Source: Flavobacterium proteolyticum
GTDB lineage: Bacteria; Bacteroidota; Bacteroidia; Flavobacteriales; Flavobacteriaceae
NCBI RefSeq assembly: GCF_015223105.1
Contig: NZ_JADFTZ010000004.1
Coordinates: 124,001 to 188,000, forward strand
Reading direction: 5' to 3'
Length of the DNA stretch: 64,000 nucleotides
Positions 7,470 through 19,400 of this stretch are shown piece after piece. The notes under the pieces are model-generated. The model was not told where the DNA came from. It worked only from the letters and a program-made list of their open reading frames with translations, and did not search any database. Made by a program: the position numbers and the translations under genes. The number at the start of each line of letters is the position of its first letter. Positions within the stretch are counted from its first letter, which is position 1.

Positions 7470-10400
7470 ATGTACTATTTCTTTAAAAATAATAAGACAA
7501 ATAAATTTTTCGCCTATTTTTTATTATTGTGTTTGTCAACCTCTGGATATTCTACAGAATTGATGTTGAAATATATTGATATTAAATTAACAAATTCTAA
7601 TACTTTTTTTTCAAGTAGTATTGATACTAATTTGCCTGAAAATAATAATTTAAGTCAACCAAAAAGTGAAGTTGTAGATTCAAAAGAGTCTAAAACTAAC
7701 TTAAATAAATATGAGATTGTTTATGATTCAGATTTAGTTGAAGGTAATATTGGTATCAGTAAAGCAGGAGAGTTTGACTATGTTTATGATAACATATTTA
7801 AACTAAATATCAATGCGAGTGATTTGATAAACAAGGAAGTTTATTTAACTTATGATATTTATGGAATAGATAAAGCTACATTACCAGCTAAAAGTGTAAA
7901 TTTTAATAAAGTAACTGGTGGTTACGTGGTTAAATTTTCAAAGAATTGGCAGAATGTTGAAGAAAAAATTAATGGAACTTGGTTAAATGATGGTATTAAT
8001 ACAGTTTACTTTACTGTGCCAAAAAATGCGGTATACAATTATAAAATTAAGAACTTAAAAATAGTAATTAAAGAAAAATCAAATTCCAATAATTTGATTG
8101 AATTGAAAAAATGTTTTAGTTTTAAAAATGAGACAAAAAATATTTATTTAAATGGATTCATTAAAAATGTAAATAGTAATTCTTCAGAATATAAATTATT
8201 ACTTAACGGAAAACAGGTTAAACTGTATGAAAACCAATTTGAAGATGTAATTAAAGACTATACATATAAGAATTTATCATTACAGTTATTTAAGAATGAT
8301 GTACTTATTGATAAATTAGATATTGACAAGGAACAATTTATTCATTCAGATAGAAATTACGAATTAGAGCCATTAGATTTAAAGTCTAATTTTATAGGTG
8401 ATGTAAATAATTCTGAGACTACAAAAAACTATGCTTTATATGAAGAAACTAAATATAATTTAGAGGAATTAAGAAGTATTGATATTCCTGAATTTGAATC
8501 TAGTTTTATAAATGTTACTAGGAATAAAACAGCTTATCGTGTAAATAATATAAAAATAAAAGATTCTACAGCTTTTAAATTATTTACGGAATATGATGCT
8601 CAGTTAATACCAAATGGCTATACGGAGAAAGATATTCAAACTTTTCATTTTGATAGGGATTATAAAAAATGGATTCCAGTATCTAAAGACACACTAATTC
8701 AAGATAAAAATATAATTGTAGCAATTTCTGATAAAGAAGGAGATTATGTAAACGGAATTATTCAGGCTCCTGAAAGTCCTCAAACAAGTTCTTTCACTCC
8801 TACGATGATGAGTGACATAAAAGCAGCAGATCCTTCTTCTGAAATGACTATTATAAGTCCTCCAGAAGTTTCTCAAAAAGGAGATGCAAATGTTAGTTTT
8901 CCAATAAAAATTCCAGCGGGTAGAAATGGTTTACAGCCACAATTGGCTATTCAATATAATAGTGAAGGTGGTAATGGTTGGTTAGGTCAAGGATGGAGTT
9001 TAAATATTCCTGCTATTACAATTGATACAAAATGGGGTACACCAACATTTAATCCAACTAAAGAATCTGAAATTTATACATTAAATGGAGAACAGTTAAT
9101 GTATCCAAAACAAAATGGTAAAGACTGGATGCCAAATCGTCATTTTGATGTTGATGGGGCACCTTCGGGGACATTTAGTACTGGAGATATTGATAGAACT
9201 GCCGATTTAGTTTTTACACCAAGAAAACAAGGAAGTTTTGCTAAAATTGAAAGAAAAGGAGGTAGTGTAAATGATTATTACTGGAAAGTAACAGGTACTG
9301 ACGGTACGGTTTATTGGTATGGTGGTAAAAATAACGTTGTTACTAATGCTGTAATAAAGAATTCAAATGGTAATATTGTTCATTGGGGATTATATCTAGT
9401 TGAGGATATACATGGGAACACAATGAAATATACATATACTAATAGCATTTATTCTAGTGGAACAGGTATTAATACTAATTTAAATGGAGGAAATGTTTTT
9501 CAAATTAGTAATATTAGTTACTCAGGTTATAATGACACTGATTATAAATACGATGTTCAGTTTATTCGTACTCCTACTACATTTATTCGTCAAGATGCTT
9601 CTATTAGTGCAAGATTGGGAGTAAAGCAAGTTGAACCAAATTTTTTAAGCGAGATTAGAGTAAGAAATATAAACCCTTCAACCTCAAATGTTATTAGAAA
9701 ATACACATTTGAAATGGGGTATGGTAAATTCGGAAAGGGACAATTAAAATCAATTTCAGAATATAATGGTAACCAATTTTTCTATAAGCATACTTTCGAT
9801 TATTACAATGATATTACAGTTGATAATCAAGATATTTATTACACTGATGGCGAAATAGAAGTTATATGTAATGATGGCAATGAACCTTGTTTAGATAGTG
9901 ATAATGATGGTGTTTGTAATGAAGATGACTTATGCCCAGATAAACCAGGACCAGTGGATAATAATGGATGTCCAAAACCAGTTTTAAAGTGTTATCAATT
10001 AACTATTTCATCAAGTTTTCTTTTAAACGAATGTTTGGTAGCTGGAGTAAATGTAAAAGTTAACGGTGTTGTTCTTTTGGGTGGACCTTTTTATAGTGTT
10101 GATGAAATTGTTTCAGCTATGCAAATTCAGCATCCAACAACAAATTATAATCCAACAAACAATATTTTAACTATTTCTAATACGGCATTAACCTATATAA
10201 ACTTTGAAATTTATACTGGTAAAGATGTTTGTTTTAAAGCAAATTTCTTCGATTGTGTTACTGGTAAAAATAATTCACAAGTTTACAAACAATTCTTTTC
10301 TGATTTAAAACAAAATAATTCGTTTTCAATTTCAGATGGATTAACACTTGAAGATCCATGTGATGATTTAATTATTAATGATGAATTTCTAGTACCGGGA

Positions 10401-13400
10401 TATTCTCCTTCGTTCGATAGTTCAGCTTCAATATTAGGTAGTTCCAAATCTCAAGCTATAAGTGGTGGCTTTTACATTGGAATAGGTGTTGGTGGTAATA
10501 GATTTACCAAAATGACAACTTTTGGTGTTCAATGGAGTTGGGGGAATGACAAAAGTTTTGGAATGACTTCACTTATTGATATAAATGGAGACGGATTAGA
10601 TGATATTGTGAGTAAAGAAGGTGGAAACTTATATTACAAAAAACATATTGTTACAAGAACATATGATGTAAATAACGAACCAGTAGTTACGCATTCGTTC
10701 GAAGCTCGTAAACCAATCGTTGGAATGAATAACTTCTACAGAGCTTTTGGTAGAAATAATAGTCGTAATTTTCAAGTGACTTTTGGTTTTAGAAGAGCTG
10801 GAGGATTTGTGGGTCATGATAAATCAAAAAGTAAATCAGAAACAGATATATTTTTTACAGATGGAAATGGTGATGGTTTGATGGATATTGTACGTGATGG
10901 TGTGGTTTATTTTAACAGAATTGACGGGAATGGAAATCCAAGCTTTATCCCTGATAGCCAAGGAACAGAAAATTTAGTTATTACTGCTGCTCCAATAGGA
11001 ATTGAAGTTCCAGATGAATATTTTGAAGATGAAATTACTTTTCCTGCATTTGATGTTGTAAAAGTATGGGAAGCACCAAGAGATGGTAATATCAAAATTG
11101 ATAATAATATTAGTTTATTAGATACAAGTAAAGAGGCAATCATTTCGGTTGAAATGGAAAAAAATATATCTCAATGTTATAATATAAATTTTGCAGCTCC
11201 TTACATAATAAAACAATTAAAAAAATATTCTTTTTTTAATGGATTATTAAGTCAAAACGGAACTCCAAATCCATTAAATCCTCAAGTGCTAGGAATATGT
11301 GATGGAATTTCTACTAGATTAAAGTCAATTACACTAAATGGAGTAACACTAAATTCAAATTCTCCGAATTTTTTTCACTTAACTCATGGTAACAATAATA
11401 TAGGTTACATAAACCAATGTACAAATGTTCTTCCAAATATTTGTCCAGGGTATTTAAACTTAAATATGAATCACCCAGTTTCATGTCAAGATACTTCAAA
11501 TAAATCATTCAGTGATGTTTCATTAATCGAAAACCTATTTTCAAATTTAGTCAATTCATTAAGCATAAATTCATCTTTAATATCATTTGAAAATTTATCG
11601 TATAATTTTTTAAGAGGTGGAACTGGTACAAATGGATTTTTGTATGTTTTTATGAATGGGTCGAGATACAATTTTAATTTTTATTCAACAGATAATGTAA
11701 CAGGGACATGTTTATTTGATATTTATAAAAATGATATTGACCCAGGTAGGTTAAATTGGTTAAATGGGCCAAACTTTTATTCTTACACAAGGCCTTCATT
11801 ATCAAGTGTTTTAAATGGAAATATTAATGTTGGTATTGATACTCAGGTTTATTTAAACGGAAATCTTTTAGGAACATTCAATCTTTATAACAATTTCAAT
11901 GCTTTCCAATCTGCTTTTGAAGCGCAATATGGAACTGCATATAACATAACTGCTCCTGCAGCAAGTAATAATTATACCGTTTCAATTACAATGAATGGTA
12001 CTTATGCTTTTAATAATATTTCCTTAGTTCCAGTTTCAAATCCATCTCAAAATTATACTTATACATTTTCTCAAACAAATTGTAATAATCTCCCAATTGT
12101 TAATCCATCTCCAATTGCTAATAATTCTCTTGGAAATATCCAAATAGAGCCAACAAGAGAAGAAACAGAATACGCTATAAATAAGTGGGTATCTGAGGGT
12201 AATGAGATTGATTTACCTTATGAGAATCTAAAGCAAAATTTTGCATTTGATTTTACTAATAATGGAATATATAATAATATTTCGGGTAATTATTTATTAA
12301 CCATTGATGGAAATAGTTACGAATGGTATAATGAACAAAATAATAGAGTTAATGGAAATGGACTAAAAAATAAATTATTTGAATTATCTGGAATAGACAT
12401 TTCTAATTTTTTAGTAGAAATGCAACAAGCAAATATTGCAAGTATTAATAGAGACAGAATAGAAAATAGACAAAAAGCAATAGATTGGATAAATAACAAA
12501 GAATTAGAGTTATTAAATCAAAATGCATTATTAAATACAGATTCTTCAAGAACTGTTAACCAAACCAATTGTAACGAAACACCCAACGAATTATGTTTGT
12601 TATATGGCACACAGTTAAACGCATCAAATTATTCAGTTACTAATACACTAATTAATAATTGTTCAGGACAAACATTATCAGTTAAAAAGGGAGATAGAAT
12701 TTATTTTAGAGTACATTCTGTACTTAACGGAAATTCGCCTATAAATTGGGATCCAAAAGTAGAATATACGAATCCAGGTTATGCAACAATTTTTGATGCA
12801 AATAATACAACTCCATTCTCAAGTTCGTATTCGGATAGCTTTGTTTTAACAAATAAGCTTCCAACTACTTTCCCTGGCAATTCGGGTAATGCAAAAATTA
12901 CATGGGAGCCTTTTACAATTAATCCATCAGATAAAGTAACGTATCAGATTATTAAAGAAACAATAGGTGCAAATCCATCAAATAATGATGTTTCACCAAA
13001 TATTATTTCAACTCAAGTAATATACACAAAAGTTTGTCCACCTAATGTTATTTCAACAATTACTCCAATAGCTTCACCAATTGACTTGAATAATATCGCA
13101 ATTTCTCAATCTTCTGGTTATGATGCTAATTTACAGCAAACACATTTCTATTTTAAAGTTATTTCAACTTCAAATGTAGATTGGAAGAATAGTATTTGGA
13201 AACCAGAGATGGAGTGCACTACAGTCACACCTATAAATCCAGGAGATGGTGCGCCAACTGAAGGGAACTTAACTTCGGTTATTAAATTGTATCCTGTAGC
13301 AGATTACGATTTATATAGAATATTCCCATGTGGGCCAACTTATGTAAAAAAAGATATTAGTCTTATTCTTAATCAACCTGGAACAAAAAGAATTAGACCA

Positions 13401-16400
13401 AATCTTACTAATAGTATTTTTGCAACAGGAGATAATGGTAAAATTAATTTTGTTGTTAAAAGCGGAAATCAATTTATAGGCTCAAAGACAATTACTGTAA
13501 CAAATGGAATTGTCTCAAATGTAATACCTCCATTTATTAATTTAGGAGCAAACGTTACTTCAAATATTGAAATTATGTTTACTGTAGATGATAGTAATAA
13601 TGATGGTAGTTCTCAATCTCTTTTGAAAAAACTTGCACTTGCTTCAACTCCATTAGCTATAATTACATCTGGTTCAACCAATATAAATGTGTCAAAATCT
13701 GAAGTTACATTGTATCAAAAAACAGATTCTAGATTTGGTAACTTCTATAGAAGTTGGGGACAATTTATGTATAATCCTGCAAATGTAACAGGAGCTTTAT
13801 CAACTGGTATTGCAAATACTTATTTGATAAAAGAAGAAGCTTTACAAACACCAACATTAAGCCAATCTGAAGCTAATCAATTAAATAATGATTTAGCTGC
13901 ACTAAATGATAATATGTCAGATATTGATTTAGCAAATTTTGAGGCTTCTCACATGAATTATATCAACAACTTAGCTTTTTTATCTGCAAACCCTCAAAGA
14001 GATTTAATTGACGGAAATGTAACAGATAGATGGATTGGGTTTCATAAAGAGAATTATGCGGCTGAGTTCTCATATCGTGCAGCTAGTTTATCTCAATCTA
14101 TGGCTGATTTAGAAGAAGGCTTTGAAAGTGTTGAGCAAGCTGTTTTACAAACTGGGGCTTTTGCAATAAGTAAATATGCTAAAGGAAAAAGTAATAACAA
14201 TTTTTCAGGAGGAGCTTCTGCTTTTGGAGTAGGTGTTAATGCGAGTATTTCTAATAATGGATTCAACAATGCTTTAACAGATTATGTAGATTATAATGGA
14301 GATAGATATCCGGATATTGTTTCAACTAATAAAATTCAATTTACGAACAAAACAGGAGGATTATTTTCGCCATTGAATAAAGTAGAAGAGCCTGTTAATC
14401 AATCATCAAGTGATAGTAAAGGATTTGGAGCTTCTGGTAGTTTTGGGAAAAACAGTGATGATGGTGGAGATAAATCAGGTAAGAAATTTGGATTTGAAAG
14501 ATTTGATGGATTTAAAGGTAATGCAGGAGCAGGGATATCTGGTAATTTTACAAAAGGTAATAGTGAAACGAGCAGATTTTGGACTGATATAAATGGAGAT
14601 GGATTATCAGATTTATTGATTACTTCTGGAAGCACAACTAATGTTACATTAAATTTTGGACCTACAACACCAAATACAGCAATAAACAACTGGGGTAATT
14701 TGCCATTATTTAAAAGTAAATCAAATGCTATTTCTGGAGGTATAGGGGTTAATAAATGGAATGGTAGTGCTGAGGCGGGTATTTCATTGACAACGAGTTG
14801 GAATAAAACAACAAACACCTTAATTGACATTAATGGAGATGGTCTTTTAGATATGATTGAGGCTGATGATAATTTAGGAGTGAAATTAAATCTCGGGAAT
14901 AAATTTGCAGATAATACAGTTTGGACATCGAGCTATGACTTAAAACGAGAATCAGCATCTGTTGGTGCGGCATTAAATGTTGGTTTTACATTTGCATTTG
15001 TTTGGAGATTATGGTTTATTACTTTTAAAATTCCAGCTCTTAATTTTCAAACATCTCCTATTTCTACAACGACTAATAAAACTACTAAGTCTATTGTAGA
15101 TTATGATGGTGATGGTTATGGTGATTTATTAGAGCAAATTAGTCCAAATACTATTAAGGTTTATTATTCAAAAATTAGAAGAACAGATAAACTTAAAACA
15201 GTAACAAATCCATTAGGTGGTAAATTTACAATCGATTATAAAGTTCAAAAAGTGGATTACAATAACCCAAATCCAAAATGGGTAATGTCTTCTGTTTCTG
15301 TTAATGATAATTATGATAAAGTAAATGATGGTGAAGATGTTTACAATAAACATTTTGTTTATGAAAATGGTAGATATGACCGAAGAGAAAGAGAGTTTTA
15401 TGGTTACGAACAAGTTAAGGTAATTGATTACAAAACTAATGATCAAGGTACTGAAGAAGTATATAGAACAAGTGTTTCTAAATATAACAATACAAGTTAT
15501 TTCTTAAATGGATTACAACTTGAAAGTTATATTCTTAAAGGTGACGATGAGACTAAAAAGTTCAATAGAACAGTTAATACTTATAACTTGTATAAATTAA
15601 ACAATACGAACGATGAAATTGATTTCTCAACTGTACTTCCTCATACATACGATGTTGGAGGTCATGAAGGAAGACGTTCTGCCTGTGTATTGCTTGCAAA
15701 AACACGTTCTGAAGTTTATGAGTTAAATCCATCTTCTACTTTAGCAACTGAAGTCGAATTTACCTATGATAGCAAAGGAAGAGTAGTAGAATATCTGAAT
15801 AAGGGTGACTTATCAAATACAAATGATGATTATTTATCTAAAATAGGTTATCACGATACTTTAAATGCACAAAATATTATCTCTATACCAAAATCAATTG
15901 CGGTAATTATTCCTAGTACAGGTATTGTTAAAAGAGAGCGTAAAACAGAAATTGATGGTATTGGAAATATTATTAAGGTAAGCGCTAGAAATAATAGTTC
16001 TTGGGCGGATACCGAAATGAAGTATGATATGTATGGTAATTTAGTAAATATTAAATATCCAAACAATTCAATAAATGAGTTTTCTAGTTATGATTATACT
16101 TATGATAATGACTTTCATAAATATTTAATTAAAGTTAAGGATGTTGCTTTTGGTTATGAGTCTTCAACAACTTATGATACAAGTTTAGACAAACCACTTG
16201 AAGTAATAGATATTGCTGGAAATAAAACCATTTATAAGTACGATAATTTCGGACGAACTACAAAAGTTATTGGACCAAAAGAAATAGTAGCAGGTCGTGA
16301 TTATACGATTATGTTTGAGTATTTCCCGTATTTAAGTTCTTTACCTTCAAGTGCAAATGCTTCGGCAACTAATTTTATGCCTGTTGCACTTACTAAGCAT

Positions 16401-19400
16401 TTTGATAGTCAAAATCCAACGAACGATATTGAGACTTATACTTTTGTAGATGGTTTAGGAAGACCTATTCAAGTTAAAAAAGATATTGAATTGAATACAG
16501 GCTCTAGTTCAAGTCCAACTTTAGTTGAAGCTTTAACAGTTTCAGGTAAAACCAAGTTTGATACTTATGCAAGAACTATCGAATCGTTCCAACCATGGTG
16601 GGAAGACAAAACTCCTGCAACTCAATTCTTAATTAATGAATATGCTGTAACTGAAAGTTCAAAAGTTGAATATGACGAATTGGATAGAGCAATTAAAACT
16701 ATCGATGAAGAAGGAAACGAATCTACCGTTCAGTTTAGTATTGGTACAGATATTAATGGTATCAATTCTCATAAAACCAAAACTGACGTTGACCAAAACG
16801 GTACACAACATTTAATTACGGAAACCTTTGTAGATGCCAACGGTAGAACCGTAAGTACTAAAAATGTTGGTGGCACAACAGGTAGTATTTGGACAAAATT
16901 CAATTATAATGCTATAGGAGAGTTAATGTCTTACACAGATGCTGAAAATTTGACTACAGAGTATGAGTATGATATGTTTGGTAGAAAACTTTCAGTTAAA
17001 CATCCTGATAGTGGGAAAACAAATTACAAATATGATAATGTTAATTTAGTTGCAATTCAAACACAAAATTTAATTGGAACCTCAAATCAAATTAGTTATT
17101 TGTATGATCATAACAGGTTAAAAGAAGTATTATTCCCACCAATGCCAACAGGTGCAAACATTTCAAATGTAATGTATCAATACGGTAATAGCGGAAATGA
17201 AACTGGTAGGTTAATTTTTGTTAGCGATGCTACAGGAACTCAAGAATATAAATATGGTAACATGGGTGAAACAATTGAAGTTAACAGAACAATTGTAGCT
17301 CCAAACTTACCAACACGTAACTTTACTACTAATTTTGAATATGATAGTTTTAATAGAATTCAAAATTTAGTTTACCCTGATGGTGAAATTGTAAGTTATC
17401 TTTACAATCGTGGTGGGAACTTAAAGCAAATGAAATCTTCGATAAACGGAGTAGAAACCGATTATATAAAACGTATTGACTATGATTATTTCGAACAAAA
17501 GAAATACATGAAATATGGTAATAATACGGAAACTTTCTATGATTATTCTCCTGAGCTAAGAAGATTACAAACATTAAACGTAAAAGCCGCTAATGGTCAA
17601 AATATGTTTAATAATAGTTACACCTATGACAAAGTAGGAAATCTTACAAATGTTAGTAATAATGCTACTTATAACACTATTAACTATTTAGGTGGAGTTT
17701 ACAATAGTACTTTTACTTATGATAATTTAAACAGATTAAGTACTGCGAATGGCGATTTTACAGGTTATATTCCAAACAGGGCATATGAAGACAACAGAAA
17801 ATCCTATTCGTTAGAAATGATGTATAACGATACACATGGTATCATACAGAAAAAACAAGTCCATACAACGCAAGGCTATTTACCAGTTTATGAGAATTCA
17901 TATACTAATAAATACGATTATCAGGCGGGGACGCATCGTGCCGTTAAAATCACCAATGTTGAAAATGGAGTAGTGGAACAGTTGAAATACGATAATAATG
18001 GTAATATGCTTTCTGGTTCTAATCCAGATGGTTTTAGAAGAATGTATTGGGATGAAGTAAACCGTTTACGTGTTGTAAATGATAATAACCAAAGTTTACA
18101 ACATTACATTTACGATGCAGCTGGGGAGCGAACATTAAAAGCAAGTTCTAAAGTTGAAAAAGTGTTTGTGAACGGACAAATTACATCTACAACAACAACT
18201 ATGGGACTATACACAACATATGTAAGTCCATATATGGTGGTTGATGCTGACCAACGTTATAGTAATCATTATTTCAATGGTTCAGAACGTATCGTGTCTA
18301 GAATGGGTGCTGAGGACATTAGTCTTTTTGAGCAAAACAATTTACCAATTGCACCAACTCAAAATCAAAACATTCAAAAGTCAGGAACACCTGAAACGCA
18401 AAGCCAAGAGGTAGATTATAATGCTATTAAAAACTTGCAAATTGCTGATTTTAATTATTACATCAATCAGCAAAGTGAAGGAAGTAATAAAGTAAAAGTA
18501 AATTACAAAGAATATAAGGTAGCTGATACGGAAACTGAAGATACTTCTGAAAATAAAGAGTTAATAGTAGCACCTGCACCACTAGAAGAAATATACTATT
18601 ACCATAGCGACCATTTAGGTACAGGAACATTTTTATCAGATAGTGCTGGTAATCCTTATCAATTTTTCTTAAATTTACCATTCGGAGAAACCATGATAGA
18701 ACAGCATAGTTACTCTGGAGATTATACCAATAGGTACAAATTTAATGGTAAAGAGTTAGACGAAGAAACAGGGTATTATTATTACGGAGCGAGGTATTAC
18801 AACCCAAGGTTTAGTATTTGGTTAAGTGTTGACCCGCTAGCGGAGAAGTTCCATAATTGGAATCCATATAATTATACAATGCAGAATCCAATTAATTTGA
18901 CTGATCCTACAGGGATGTGTCCTGAAGAGGGCGGTGGAGAAACTACTGGTAGTTGGTATAGGAAACAAGAAGGCAAAAATTTAACTTATTTATATAGTAC
19001 AGATAGAGTTCCAGATGGATTTACTAAAATAAATTCTGAGAGAGTTGTTTATGGAAAAAATGGGAATAGTAATCTGACATTAAATAATGATGGGACTTTT
19101 AATGTAACAACAAGTTCTGGAAAGAGTGTTAATGGTAGTGTTGAGTGGAACATGCAATTAGCAAACGGTGGTGATTTCAAGTTAATGGCTGGAGGTTATT
19201 TAAATCATTATCAGGAGAAGGCAGTCGGTATGGGTGCAGTAGATAATGGAATTATGTTCTTAGCTGGAGAATTAGCTTTGAAGTATGCTATTAGTGGTGG
19301 TAAGTACTTATGGAGTTTGAGAGGTGGAAAAGAAGCCGCTAAGACTGGGCTTACAAATCCGCAGTTGGTTCAGAAATCTGCAACATTAGCAGAAAGAGCT

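Noticed and set aside
14399..14830. 143-codon minus-strand frame inside the Rhs gene
   Set aside because: It is a shadow of glycine/aspartate-rich FG-GAP coding sequence on the other strand.
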